A DNA stretch of 32,887 nucleotides. It comes from a virus. Within the stretch, counting starts at the first letter, position 1. Every line of letters begins with the position of its first letter. The notes beneath the pieces were generated by a model. The model ran no database searches. It saw only the letters and a program-made list of their open reading frames with translations, and was not told the origin of the DNA. A program made the position numbers and the translations under genes. The DNA lies in IMG/VR virus record IMGVR_UViG_3300027749_000328, positions 1 through 32,887 of that record; one strand, given 5' to 3'. Shown in pieces: positions 1 to 8,627 of the stretch.

Positions 1-9
1 CTAACTTTT

Positions 10-20
10 ACGTTATATAA
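10..20 (+). promoter_or_regulatory. Late-block start motif, copy 1
   Basis: The 11-mer ACGTTATATAA ends two bases before the ATG at 23. Identical copies with the same two-base gap occur before the genes at 17675, 21018, 28145 and 31113, each the first gene of a block. Its core TTATATAA is self-complementary. It could be a phage-specific promoter element giving a leaderless or nearly leaderless message, or an RNA element controlling translation. The function is inferred; the repetition and spacing are seen directly. Confidence 0.6.
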
Positions 21-22
21 GT

Positions 23-367
23 ATGATAATTCTGAAAGACTATACTTATACACAAAATTTTAGATTTATGCCAAGAAGCAAAGATATAGCTTCAATGGTA
101 TTTATTGATGAATTAACAAATACTTCAACTACTATAAACAATCCAACTTTAGTAAGTGAGCGTTATTATATGCAGTTAGAAATAGATAATACATTTAGTT
201 TTTTAATTGATGGACATACATATCGTTTTAATTGTTTTGATGCAAATGGAGTGCCTTTATATCGTGATAAAATTATGTGTACAAACCAAGAAATAAAAGA
301 TTATACAATTAACAATGGTGACTATGTGGCAAACCATACAACAAACGATTTTGTAATTTATGAGTAA
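23..367 (+). CDS. Small conserved virion-region protein, unknown function
   Basis: This is a 114-residue protein of unrecognised family, without signal peptide or membrane segment. It begins two bases after the late-block motif and its stop overlaps the portal start by 8 bases, so the two are probably translationally coupled. A second copy at 31113-31457 differs at only about five residues although many bases differ, which points to selection on the protein. Its place between the tail-tube gene (seen in the downstream copy) and the portal suggests a structural or head-tail joining role. That is inference only. Confidence 0.75.
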   Translation: MIILKDYTYTQNFRFMPRSKDIASMVFIDELTNTSTTINNPTLVSERYYMQLEIDNTFSFLIDGHTYRFNCFDANGVPLYRDKIMCTNQEIKDYTINNGDYVANHTTNDFVIYE

Positions 368-2129
368 TATACACTTTATACAATTAGCAGACTATCAAGC
401 ACCTAAAATCACTGAAAATAAACGTGATGAATGGGTAGATTTTGGCGAGAATAACGATTACTATCAGTTTTTAATTGACAGATACAACGGAAGCACTACA
501 AATAATGCAGTAATAAATAATATTACTAAACTTATTTACGGAAAAGGATTGACTGCTAATGATTCAAATCGTAAACCTAATGAGTTTGCACAAATGAAAA
601 TGTTATTTTCTAAAGATACTATTAGAAAAATAACAAAGGATTTAAAATTATTGGGCGAGTTTAATTTGCAGTTAATCTACAATGACAAAAAAGATAAAAT
701 TGTAAGAGTTGAACATTTACCTACTAATTTAGTACGTAGTGAAAAATGTAATAAAGATGGAGTTGTAGAAGCTATTTACTATTCAGATAATTGGCAAGAC
801 ATTAAAAAGTTTGTACCTAAAAGATTACCATTATTTGGGTATGGTGCTAAAGGCGACAAATTAGAGGTTTTAAGAGTAGGTAATTACACAATAGGACAAA
901 AGTATTATAGTAATGTAGATTATGTCGGTGGAGTAAGTTATGCAACTTTAGAAGAAGAAATATCTAACTATTTAATTAATGAAGTACAAAACGGATTTTC
1001 AGGTACAAAAATAGTTAATTTTAATAATGGAGTTCCAACAGAAGAGCAACAATCTATAATACAATCAAAAGTTAAATCTACTTTAACAGGAAGCAAAGGT
1101 AAAAAGGTTATTGTTGCTTTTAATAGTGATGAAACTAAAAAAACTACTGTAGACGATATTCCATTAAATGATGCTCCAGAGCATTATAAATATTTGTCAG
1201 ATGAATGTTTAGCAAAAATTATGTTATCACATAATGTTACAAGTCCGTTACTTTTTGGAATTGCTACAAGTACAGGATTTAGTGCTAATGCTGATGAATT
1301 AAAAAATAGTTATATTCTTTTTGAAAATATGGTTATTAGACCATTTCAAGAATTAATTTGTGATGGTTTGGATAAAGTATTAGTTTTTAATCAAATCAGT
1401 CTTGATTTAGCGTTTAAACAACTTCAACCGCTTGATATAGATGGTGAATTAACTAAAGCATTAGATACACCTACACAAATGAGTTCACATACTTGTTTAA
1501 GCAAAGATTTAACTGATGAAGATGGAAATAATATACTTGAATTGTTAAAAGGTGAAAGTATAGATGAAGAATGGGAACTTGTTGATAAAAGAGAATATTC
1601 AGATAGCAATATTTCTATTGATGAATGGGCAAATTCTAAAATAAAAAATAAAGAAAATTTACTACAAAAGTTTGCTGGAGTTATAAAATCTTCACCAAGT
1701 GCAAAAAGTTCATTAGATAAAGGAAATTATAAAGTACGTTATGAATATTTTGAGAAGTATTCAAGTGGAAATTCAAGAGATTTTTGTAAACAAATGATAA
1801 AAAGAACTGCAAATGGAGTAGTTTACAGAAAAGAAGATATAGACCAAGCAAGTTTTCAAGGAGTTAATATTGAATTCGGACACGAAGGTCAGAATTATTC
1901 TTTATTTAAATTTAAGGGCGGTGTCAACTGTGGTCACGTTTGGAATGAAAATCTTTATAGATTAAAAACAAAAACTGATGGTACACCTTATGTAGATAAA
2001 GCATTAAGTTCAAGCGAAGAAGTACAATCTATTGCAGGTTATAATCCAAATCCAAGTGGATGGAGTGAAGCACAAATAGCACCAATAGATATGCCAAATA
2101 GAGGACATCACCCAAATTATAAAGGATAA
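360..2129 (+). CDS. Portal protein with C-terminal extra domain
   Basis: The protein has 589 residues. Roughly the first 400 resemble HK97/SPP1-type phage portals: an N-terminal alpha/beta region, then a helical stretch around residues 195-320 containing SHNVTSPLLFGI and a Q-rich end near 380. Portals form the dodecameric ring at the capsid vertex through which DNA is packaged and to which the tail attaches. Residues from about 400 to the end form an additional domain with a GVNCGHVW motif and a final MPNRGHHP motif, rich in Cys/His; similar extensions occur in Bacteroidetes phage proteins, but I cannot name the family. The start overlaps the preceding gene and the adaptor gene follows after 2 bases. 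The portal call rests on overall sequence character and on the adaptor downstream. A diverged partial copy starts at 31450. Confidence 0.8.
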   Translation: MSNIHFIQLADYQAPKITENKRDEWVDFGENNDYYQFLIDRYNGSTTNNAVINNITKLIYGKGLTANDSNRKPNEFAQMKMLFSKDTIRKITKDLKLLGEFNLQLIYNDKKDKIVRVEHLPTNLVRSEKCNKDGVVEAIYYSDNWQDIKKFVPKRLPLFGYGAKGDKLEVLRVGNYTIGQKYYSNVDYVGGVSYATLEEEISNYLINEVQNGFSGTKIVNFNNGVPTEEQQSIIQSKVKSTLTGSKGKKVIVAFNSDETKKTTVDDIPLNDAPEHYKYLSDECLAKIMLSHNVTSPLLFGIATSTGFSANADELKNSYILFENMVIRPFQELICDGLDKVLVFNQISLDLAFKQLQPLDIDGELTKALDTPTQMSSHTCLSKDLTDEDGNNILELLKGESIDEEWELVDKREYSDSNISIDEWANSKIKNKENLLQKFAGVIKSSPSAKSSLDKGNYKVRYEYFEKYSSGNSRDFCKQMIKRTANGVVYRKEDIDQASFQGVNIEFGHEGQNYSLFKFKGGVNCGHVWNENLYRLKTKTDGTPYVDKALSSSEEVQSIAGYNPNPSGWSEAQIAPIDMPNRGHHPNYKG

Positions 2130-2131
2130 AA

Positions 2132-2632
2132 ATGGCAAAAGCATTATTCATAAATAGAGATGATTTAGTAAAGTTTACTAATTTAAACGGAAATATCGAT
2201 ACAGATAAATTCTTACAATATATTGCTATTGCTCAAGATATACACATTCAAACTTATTTAGGTACAAAATTATTTAAAAAGTTTAACGATGGAATAGTAG
2301 CTAATACTTTAACTCAAACGTATAAAGACCTTTTAAGCGATTATATTAAACCTATGCTAATACATTGGGCAATGGTTGAGTTTTTGCCTTTTAGTGCATA
2401 TACGATAGCTAATAAAGGAGTTTTTAAACATACTTCTGAAAGTGCTACTGCAGTAGATAAAGCAGAGATTGATTATTTAGTTGAAAAGGAAAGAAGCGTT
2501 GCAAATCATTACACTACAAGATTTATTGATTATATGAGTTACAATCAATCTAAATTCCCTGAATACAATTTGAATAGTAATGGGGATATGTTCCCTGACC
2601 ACGATGCAAGTTTTACAGGATGGGTACTTTAA
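2132..2632 (+). CDS. Head-tail adaptor (connector) protein
   Basis: The protein has 166 residues and is mostly helical, with the pattern of gp6-like/DUF6712-type adaptors common in Bacteroidetes phages: an N-terminal segment of alternating charged helices, a central segment near residues 60-85 (KPMLIHWAMVEFLPF), and a C-terminal tail. Such proteins form the ring below the portal and join the head to the tail. The position directly after the portal gene, with a 2-base gap, fits this role. The family call is from pattern and position, not from a search. Confidence 0.65.
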   Translation: MAKALFINRDDLVKFTNLNGNIDTDKFLQYIAIAQDIHIQTYLGTKLFKKFNDGIVANTLTQTYKDLLSDYIKPMLIHWAMVEFLPFSAYTIANKGVFKHTSESATAVDKAEIDYLVEKERSVANHYTTRFIDYMSYNQSKFPEYNLNSNGDMFPDHDASFTGWVL

Positions 2633-2640
2633 TTAGAAAA

Positions 2641-2739
2641 ATGAATCTTATTTCTCAAAAGCAGAATGAGGTTAAATTAGAAAAGTTTTTAAAAAAATTA
2701 GAAAAAAATGAGTTTAAATTTACAAAACATAAAAGGTGA
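2641..2739 (+). CDS. Possible 32-residue basic peptide
   Basis: A short open frame fills the gap after the adaptor gene and overlaps the next gene by 32 bases. It encodes a very Lys/Glu-rich peptide, probably one helix. The composition could be an accident of AT-rich DNA. It is listed because nearly all other gaps here are filled by small overlapping genes. Confidence 0.25.
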   Translation: MNLISQKQNEVKLEKFLKKLEKNEFKFTKHKR

Positions 2740-3043
2740 TACGTTTGAAGCGGTAAACTTTGAAGTTAAAATAAATAATACTGCAGTAAACTTAACTGGT
2801 GCTATTGTTAAAATGCAATTACGCAAAGAATGTGGCGGTGTAATTGGTTTAAGTTTAACTTCTGTAGCTTCTGCAGGATTAACTATTACAGATGCTGTAA
2901 ATGGTAAATTTAAAATTAATAAACAAATAATTGACATACCTGCTTATAATTACTATTACGATATTGAGATACATTTTGCAGATAATACTGTAAAAACTTG
3001 GGTAAAAGGAATGTTTAATATATTTTGTGATATTACAAGATAA
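2708..3043 (+). CDS. Beta-sandwich tail-fibre-associated protein (BppU-N-like)
   Basis: This 111-residue protein has the pattern of the N-terminal domain of baseplate upper/tail fibre proteins: GDTFEAVNF near residues 10-18, a strand with VNLTGAIVKMQLRKE, then a GLTITDAVNGKFKI hairpin and an ending YDIEIHF strand. In other phages such domains anchor receptor-binding fibres to the baseplate. Its stop codon overlaps the ATG of the fibre gene at 3043 by one base (TAATG), supporting coupled translation of a fibre adaptor and its fibre. Confidence 0.5.
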   Translation: MSLNLQNIKGDTFEAVNFEVKINNTAVNLTGAIVKMQLRKECGGVIGLSLTSVASAGLTITDAVNGKFKINKQIIDIPAYNYYYDIEIHFADNTVKTWVKGMFNIFCDITR

Positions 3044-4680
3044 TGGCAGATAACGTAACAATAAATGTTCAACAGGACAATGATATTGTCAATATAGTAT
3101 CTTCACAAGTTACTGAAGTTGTTGATGTAAATGTTTATGAAACTACTGAAGAAGTTACTTTAAACATTACTGAAGAAATTGTACAAGTTAATATTAATAA
3201 AGTTACTAATTCAGGAACAACACAAAATTTACAAGATGTTACTGATATAGGAAATCGTACTACTAATGATATTTTTGTAGAAGATGCAAATTATTATAGT
3301 GTAGTTCAACCATCTGATATAGGTACAGAAAATAAAACTACAGGTGCTTATACTTTTATTGGTGCAAATGGTGAAGTTGGTATTTTTAATGGTATTGCAG
3401 AAGCAAATTTTAAAAATACAAATTTAACAAATAATTTAGTTTTAGAAGTTCCAAACAAATCAGGAACAAAAACTATAGCTACTACAGATGATATACCAAC
3501 AGTTAATGATGCAACTTCAAGCGTAAAAGGTATATTAAAACTTACTAATGATTTAGGCGGTACTGCTGATTTGCCAACAGTTCCTGCTTTAGCTAATAAA
3601 GTAGATAAAGTTACAGGCAAAGGTTTAAGTACAAATGATTATACAACTGCTGAACAAATAAAACTTTCAGGAATTCAAGCAGGAGCAACAGCAAATGATA
3701 CTGATGCTAATTTAAAAAATAGAGCAAATCATACAGGTACACAATTAGCTGCTACAATTTCAGATTTTGCAACAGCTGTAGGTTTATTAATTACAAACAA
3801 AGTAGATAAAGTTACAGGTTATTCATTGACTAAAAATGATTTAACTGATGCATTAAAAACTGCTTATGATAATGCTGTAAGTAGTTTGACTACATTATTA
3901 GCTACAGGACAAAGACTTATTACAAGTGCTGAAATTACTAAATTAAGTAATACAAGCGGTATTAATACAGGTGATCAAGATTTATCGGCTTTAGTTCCTT
4001 ATACTGGTGCAAGTACTGATGTTGATTTAAACACTAAAAATTTAAAAGTTAATAATATATTTGAGGGATTTACTTCGGTTGCTGCTTCTGCAACTTTAAT
4101 AACTTTAACTGTAAATTCAACACCTTCTTATTTAGTTACCGGTAGTGGTGGGCAAACTATAAAATTACCAAATGCTACTACTTTACAAAATGGTGCAATT
4201 TATGATTTTAATAACAATCAATCAAGTGGTGCTATATCTGTAAATAACAACTCCAATACATTAGTTAAGTCAATACCTTCGGGTGGTTATTTAGTATTGA
4301 CATTAATTGATAATTCAACTGCTGCTGGAAGTTGGGATGCACATTTTCAAGCTCCATCAAATGTTAGTTGGAGTACTAATACATTTGATTATGTCGGATC
4401 AATAACAGGGGCAACTTGGAATGGAGTTAATATTGCAGATAATAGAATAGCAAGTTCAGCTACTTGGAATGCTAAACAAAATGCATCTTCAAGAAGAAAT
4501 GCAAATAATAGTTCAAACAACAATATAAACTATTGTGGAGTAGCTTTAGGAACAGGAGTAAGTGATAGTTCAGCAGTATGGACTATAACAAGATTAACAA
4601 TAGGTGCAAGTGGTTCAATCACTACTGCAACTGCTACAAATGTATCTTGGACAAATAGACAATCAGCAACATATATTTAA
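3043..4680 (+). CDS. Tail fibre protein
   Basis: The protein has 545 residues and low-complexity, Thr/Asn/Ala-rich composition typical of trimeric fibres. Residues 1-60 are short beta-type repeats rich in Val/Asn. The middle holds collar-like repeats (NHTGTQLAATISDF, two related VDKVTG segments, GDQDLSALVPYTGAS). The last 90 residues (from NINYCGVA to TNRQSATY) look like a small C-terminal tip domain often found at the end of Bacteroidetes phage fibres. It probably contacts the host surface. It is flanked by a fibre adaptor-like gene and a second large adhesin, forming the host-range module. Confidence 0.7.
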   Translation: MADNVTINVQQDNDIVNIVSSQVTEVVDVNVYETTEEVTLNITEEIVQVNINKVTNSGTTQNLQDVTDIGNRTTNDIFVEDANYYSVVQPSDIGTENKTTGAYTFIGANGEVGIFNGIAEANFKNTNLTNNLVLEVPNKSGTKTIATTDDIPTVNDATSSVKGILKLTNDLGGTADLPTVPALANKVDKVTGKGLSTNDYTTAEQIKLSGIQAGATANDTDANLKNRANHTGTQLAATISDFATAVGLLITNKVDKVTGYSLTKNDLTDALKTAYDNAVSSLTTLLATGQRLITSAEITKLSNTSGINTGDQDLSALVPYTGASTDVDLNTKNLKVNNIFEGFTSVAASATLITLTVNSTPSYLVTGSGGQTIKLPNATTLQNGAIYDFNNNQSSGAISVNNNSNTLVKSIPSGGYLVLTLIDNSTAAGSWDAHFQAPSNVSWSTNTFDYVGSITGATWNGVNIADNRIASSATWNAKQNASSRRNANNSSNNNINYCGVALGTGVSDSSAVWTITRLTIGASGSITTATATNVSWTNRQSATYI

Positions 4681-4684
4681 AATT

Positions 4685-4975
4685 ATGCCAATTACAAGTA
4701 CAAATCCAATAGAAATAAAAGGAAATATTTATCCTAATTTTATGGTAAATTTAGCAATATCACCATTAGTTAAAGCAACTGATATAGGTGGAAGTGTAGC
4801 GATGAAATTAACTCCTTACAGAGTTTTAGAAGATGGAAGTATTGAAGACTTACAAGACAATTCAATTCCTTTGACTTATATGGATATTTTTGAAAGCGAT
4901 GATATTGATGCTAAAAAAGCAGCAGTTTCAATTATGGCTGCTATCCAACAATTTATAATTGATAAAAATATTTAA
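4685..4975 (+). CDS. Small protein of the tail fibre module, unknown function
   Basis: I take the ATG at 4685, giving 96 residues. An upstream ATG at 4604 would only add a stretch overlapping the fibre gene. The protein is soluble, with an N-terminal beta-rich half (GSVAMKLTPYRV) and a C-terminal helix (AAVSIMAAIQQFI). It sits 4 bases after the tail fibre and 2 bases before the discoidin-type adhesin. A role as fibre chaperone or fibre-associated protein is plausible from position only. Confidence 0.65.
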   Translation: MPITSTNPIEIKGNIYPNFMVNLAISPLVKATDIGGSVAMKLTPYRVLEDGSIEDLQDNSIPLTYMDIFESDDIDAKKAAVSIMAAIQQFIIDKNI

Positions 4976-4977
4976 TT

Positions 4978-6693
4978 ATGGCAATAAGATATGCGGTAGC
5001 AACAGGTAACTATAGTAATACAGCAATTTGGGACAATGGAGCAGTTCCAACAAGTGCTGATGATGTTTATGCAAATAACTTTACAGTTACTATTGATGGA
5101 ACATACACAGCACAATCAATAAGAAATACAGCAACTAATATTTTAGTGCCAAATATTGCAACACCTGCAATGACTTCAAATAACACTCCAAGTGGAACAG
5201 CTTTTGCAAGTTCAGCATATCTTACTAATGCTGCTTGGTATGCTTTTAATCAAGATAATTTTACATCTTGGTGGCAAAGTAATATTGCTAATACAGGAGT
5301 ATTAGGTTATCAATTTGCAAGTGGTAAAGTTATTAAAAGATATTGTGTAAAAGGATATAGTGTAACTGCAAATAATAACCCAACTTCTTGGACATTTCAA
5401 GGATCAAATGATGGAACAACTTATACAACATTAGAAACAGTTACTTTGTATACAATGGTAGCAGGTGGTAATTATACAAGTGGTGTATTGGCAAACACAA
5501 CTTCATATACATATTATAGAATTAATATTTTAGCAACAACAAATGTAACTTTACAACCTGTTGTTAGTGAATTTGAAATGACAGAATCTACAGGTAGTGT
5601 ATTTGGAGGTGTAGCAAGTGGGCAGTTTATTTATGCTAATGGTGGTAATTTAACTTGTACTGCCGCACAAACTATTTATGTAGGTTCAACAACTCCAACA
5701 TTAGAGATGACTTTAGCAAGTCCTAATACTGCTACATTTAATGGAAGTGTTTTAGCTTTAACAAACACTACCAATTATATATCTATTAGACATTCAAGCA
5801 CAGGTACTTTAAATTTAAATGGAACTTATGCTATTGATAATGGAACTGTATTAAGAACTTTAATAGCAGTAACTTCAACAGGAATTCTTAATATTATTGG
5901 TGATATTTCTTCAACAGTTACAGCTGCTACAAATTCTACAAACACTATATTAATGAATACAGCAGGTACTATAAATATTACAGGAAATGTAACTGCTTCA
6001 ACTAATTCAGCTATATTATCTTGTCCTATTAGTGTAAGTGGTGGAACTTTAAATATTACAGGGAATGTAAGTGCTTTAACAACACCTGCTGTTTATTTAC
6101 CAGGAGCAGTTACTTATACTCAAACAGGAATTGTAACTGCTTCAACAGTTCAACCTGCAATTTATAATAGTACTGCTGGTGCAACAATTTCTATAATAGG
6201 AACAATTAATGCAGGAACAGGAACACCTGCTATTTATTCTGCTTTTGTTTCAACAAGTGGATATTCTTCTCTTACTTATGTGAAAGTTAGTGGAAACGTA
6301 GTTAATTCAACTAATAATATGGCTATTGTAGCACCAAGAGTTACTATTGATACAAATACATCATCTTGGTTATTTCAAGTTAGTACAGGTGGTAATAGAA
6401 CTTTATATGCTCCAGGTGTTGCTTTAGGAAATCCTGCAATAGCAAACGTAAGATTTGGAACAACCTACGGTGCATCAAGTGAATTAACAGGAACATTAAG
6501 AGTTCCAACAGCTGCAAACGTATTAAGTGGGGTTTTAGTTGATAATACAACAGGGACATTATTAATGACTCCAGCACAATTTTGGAACTATCTAATTGCA
6601 AGTGGATTTACTGCTGATAGCATTGGCGACAGATTACAAAATGCTGCAACAGTAGCAACAGTAGGCGGACAAATAGCATCTTATAATATTTAA
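4978..6693 (+). CDS. Receptor-binding adhesin with F5/8 C (discoidin) domain and beta-repeat stalk
   Basis: The protein has 571 residues. Residues 1-55 form an Asn/Thr-rich beta start (NYSNTAIWDNGAVPTSADDV). Residues about 60-205 have the signature of an F5/8 type C/discoidin galactose-binding fold: AYLTNAAWYAFNQD, TSWWQS, LGYQFASGKVIKRY, SWTFQGSNDG and YYRINI. From about 210 onward there are many short repeats with GTLNITGNV-like units, suggesting a beta-helix or beta-solenoid. The last 60 residues (TPAQFWNYLIASGFTADSIGDRL) form a small terminal piece. Discoidin domains in known proteins bind carbohydrates, so this is probably the sugar-binding host-recognition protein. Composition and position after the fibre support this. 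Confidence 0.7.
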   Translation: MAIRYAVATGNYSNTAIWDNGAVPTSADDVYANNFTVTIDGTYTAQSIRNTATNILVPNIATPAMTSNNTPSGTAFASSAYLTNAAWYAFNQDNFTSWWQSNIANTGVLGYQFASGKVIKRYCVKGYSVTANNNPTSWTFQGSNDGTTYTTLETVTLYTMVAGGNYTSGVLANTTSYTYYRINILATTNVTLQPVVSEFEMTESTGSVFGGVASGQFIYANGGNLTCTAAQTIYVGSTTPTLEMTLASPNTATFNGSVLALTNTTNYISIRHSSTGTLNLNGTYAIDNGTVLRTLIAVTSTGILNIIGDISSTVTAATNSTNTILMNTAGTINITGNVTASTNSAILSCPISVSGGTLNITGNVSALTTPAVYLPGAVTYTQTGIVTASTVQPAIYNSTAGATISIIGTINAGTGTPAIYSAFVSTSGYSSLTYVKVSGNVVNSTNNMAIVAPRVTIDTNTSSWLFQVSTGGNRTLYAPGVALGNPAIANVRFGTTYGASSELTGTLRVPTAANVLSGVLVDNTTGTLLMTPAQFWNYLIASGFTADSIGDRLQNAATVATVGGQIASYNI

Positions 6694-6696
6694 AAA

Positions 6697-6873
6697 ATGA
6701 TACAAAAAGCAAACATTCAAGGAATTATCGCTCTTTTAATTATAAGCGTAGGTTTATATATTTTGGGATGGAGCAATCCAACAAACGATGTTAAAATAGC
6801 AGTTGTCGGTTTAATGGGTAGTGTAATTGGTTACTATTTTGGTAGTACTAAAAAAACAAGTACCGATGCATAA
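6697..6873 (+). CDS. Small membrane protein with two helices, holin candidate
   Basis: This 58-residue protein has two hydrophobic segments, about residues 8-24 (IQGIIALLIISVGLYIL) and 33-49 (IAVVGLMGSVIGYYFG), and a short Lys/Ser/Thr-rich tail. The size, two membrane helices and position before a lysis-type gene fit a class II-like holin. Its stop overlaps the next small membrane gene. Which of the two acts as holin, or whether they form a holin-antiholin pair, cannot be decided from sequence. Confidence 0.5.
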   Translation: MIQKANIQGIIALLIISVGLYILGWSNPTNDVKIAVVGLMGSVIGYYFGSTKKTSTDA

Positions 6874-7042
6874 CCTTGAAAACTTTAAACTTTGGCTTTT
6901 AAATATAGCAGTTTTATATTTTTCTTTTACTGATGTCGAAGTAACGTTAAAAATTATATCTTTGCTCATAGCAATAGGTTACACTTTGCGAAGATGGTAT
7001 ATAATGGAAATTAAAAACAAAAAAAATGAAACTAACAATTAA
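6866..7042 (+). CDS. Second small membrane protein, holin or antiholin candidate
   Basis: I choose the ATG at 6866, which overlaps the previous gene by 8 bases, rather than an upstream non-ATG start at 6827. The 58-residue product has hydrophobic segments at about residues 6-18 and 24-40 and a strongly basic tail (RRWYIMEIKNKKN), suggesting the C-terminus faces the cytoplasm. Its end overlaps the DUF5675-like gene by 17 bases. Paired two-helix proteins immediately before a wall-active gene resemble lysis cassettes. Confidence 0.5.
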   Translation: MHNLENFKLWLLNIAVLYFSFTDVEVTLKIISLLIAIGYTLRRWYIMEIKNKKNETNN

Positions 7043-7418
7043 AAGATTACACAAAACTGACAAATCAACTATTGGTGAATTGTCTATTGATGGAAAATTT
7101 GAATGCTATACTCTTGAAGATGTAGAGCGTGATGTTAAAGTTTTTGGAAAAACTGCAATTCCAAAAGGCATTTATGAAGTTACAATTACAATGTCAAATC
7201 GCTTTAAAAAAATGATGCCTTTATTGTTAAATGTTCCAGGATATGAAGGAGTACGTATCCACAGCGGAAATAATGCAGAACAGACCGAAGGTTGTGTACT
7301 TTTAGGACAAACTCGCAGCATTGATTTAATTAGCGGATCACGTTTAGCAATAGACAAATTTTATCCTAAATTAGAAGCTGCATTGAAACTTGGTAAAGTT
7401 TATTTGACAATCGAGTAA
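7026..7418 (+). CDS. DUF5675-like protein, lysis candidate
   Basis: The protein has 130 residues and the pattern of the DUF5675 family: an N-terminal strand pair (TIGELSIDGKFECYTLEDVERD), a central KTAIPKGIYEV segment, then RIHSGNNAEQTEGCVLLG at residues 78-94. The pair His79 and Cys90, eleven residues apart, recalls the catalytic His and Cys of L,D-transpeptidase-like folds, which act on peptidoglycan. No typical endolysin is found elsewhere, and it follows two holin-like genes, so I infer that it supplies cell-wall cleavage or modification. It has no signal peptide, consistent with holin-dependent export. Confidence 0.65.
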   Translation: MKLTIKRLHKTDKSTIGELSIDGKFECYTLEDVERDVKVFGKTAIPKGIYEVTITMSNRFKKMMPLLLNVPGYEGVRIHSGNNAEQTEGCVLLGQTRSIDLISGSRLAIDKFYPKLEAALKLGKVYLTIE

Positions 7419-8627
7419 ATGTCAAAAAAAAGCTGTAGATTAAAACCATTTGAAGCGATAGCTTTAGGGTTTACTCCAAACTATAAAAAAAATAGTAGAG
7501 GTTATGCACGATACTATTTATCTGAAAATCAACAAAACGAACTTTTAAAACTTCGTAATTTAAACCAATCAGAATTTAAAGAAGTTAAAAGAACTTTAAA
7601 TAAAGATGGGAAAGTAATTACAAAAGTTGAAAAACTTACTTCAAAGGATTTAATTGAAATACCTTTAAATCATCAGATAAGAAGAGTAAGTACAAATGTT
7701 GCAACAAATCAACAATGGGTAATAACTGAACCTATTAAAGAGGTCCAGGTTGAAAAGGAAATTGATTTTTTAAGCATTTTTAAGGATAAAATTGAACCGT
7801 TGCAAATTAAGCACAAGTTCAAATCATCTGCAAAGTTTGACAGAGCAGTATTTACCGATGTTCATATTGGAATGGATGTAAACAAAGATGGTTATAGTTT
7901 GTACGATGGTGAATGGAACGAAAATCAAATCTTTAAAAGACTTGAAATATTTGTAAATGAAATTATACAAAATCAAAAATCAGATACTTTATTTTTAAAT
8001 GATTTAGCAGATTTCTTGGATGGTTGGAATGGTGAAACAACAAGAGGCGGACATCATCTTCCGCAAAATATGGATAATCAAAAAGCGTTTGATATTGGTT
8101 TATTGTTTAAGATTAAATTAATTGATGCTTTATTTTTACATTACAGTAAAATTAAGTTAGTAAATATTTGTAATGATAATCACGCAGGTAGTTTTGGATA
8201 TATTGTTAATTCAGCATTTAAAACTTATATTGAATTAAAATATCCGAATAACATTGAAGTAAATAATCAACGCAAGTTTATAGACCATTACATCATAGAT
8301 AATCGTTGCTTTATACTTACACATGGTAAAGATGAAAAGAGTTTAAAATTTGGCTTTAAACCGAATTTAGATGCAGTTCAGATTGAAAAGATTAAAAACT
8401 ATATTGATGAATATAAATTGCATCAGTATCAAATAGAATTTAGCAAAGGTGATAGTCACCAATTGTTATTTGACCATACAAGTAGCACATCATTTGAATA
8501 TCAAAACTTTGGAGCATTTTCACCACCATCGGATTGGGTAAAAACAAATTTCAAAAACACATTGAGCAGCTTTACAACTTTTAATTATTACGAAAAACAA
8601 AAAACTATTAATCACTTTATTTTTTAA
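7419..8627 (+). CDS. Metallophosphoesterase-like protein
   Basis: The protein has 402 residues. The C-terminal 260 carry the order of calcineurin-like phosphoesterase motifs: TDVHIG (Asp147, His149), NDLADF (Asp195-Asp198, with Asn in place of the usual Gly), NDNH (residues 252-255), THGKDE (His302) and GDSH (His347). These residues normally bind two metal ions and hydrolyse phosphodiesters or phosphomonoesters. Residues 1-75 form a basic, probably DNA-contacting region of unknown type (KPFEAIALGFTPNYKKNSRGYARYYL). It directly abuts the lysis candidate and is near the end of the late transcript. Its substrate is unknown; a nuclease or nucleotide phosphatase are both possible. Confidence 0.65.
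   Translation: MSKKSCRLKPFEAIALGFTPNYKKNSRGYARYYLSENQQNELLKLRNLNQSEFKEVKRTLNKDGKVITKVEKLTSKDLIEIPLNHQIRRVSTNVATNQQWVITEPIKEVQVEKEIDFLSIFKDKIEPLQIKHKFKSSAKFDRAVFTDVHIGMDVNKDGYSLYDGEWNENQIFKRLEIFVNEIIQNQKSDTLFLNDLADFLDGWNGETTRGGHHLPQNMDNQKAFDIGLLFKIKLIDALFLHYSKIKLVNICNDNHAGSFGYIVNSAFKTYIELKYPNNIEVNNQRKFIDHYIIDNRCFILTHGKDEKSLKFGFKPNLDAVQIEKIKNYIDEYKLHQYQIEFSKGDSHQLLFDHTSSTSFEYQNFGAFSPPSDWVKTNFKNTLSSFTTFNYYEKQKTINHFIF

Noticed and set aside
1424-1609. Minus-strand frames, also at 32514-32699, 2698-2937, 2879-3061, 3348-3620, 6380-6601, 7172-7357, 9136-9324, 9399-9596, 9554-9766, 11109-11300, 12891-13076, 14802-14993, 19335-19595, 21637-21828 and 28573-28812
   Set aside because: Each lies opposite a better supported + strand gene and has low-complexity composition.
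4480-4680. Frameshift at the end of the tail fibre gene
   Set aside because: The final segment (NINYCGVA to TNRQSATY) looks like a normal C-terminal fibre tip, so the frame is intact.
4604-4684. Upstream start for the gene at 4685
   Set aside because: It would overlap the fibre gene by 77 bases and adds an unlikely Gln/Leu-rich stretch; the ATG at 4685 is just after the fibre stop.
6957-6964. TATCTTTG as an internal promoter
   Set aside because: There is no TTTG or TTG at the proper distance upstream and it lies within a membrane protein gene.
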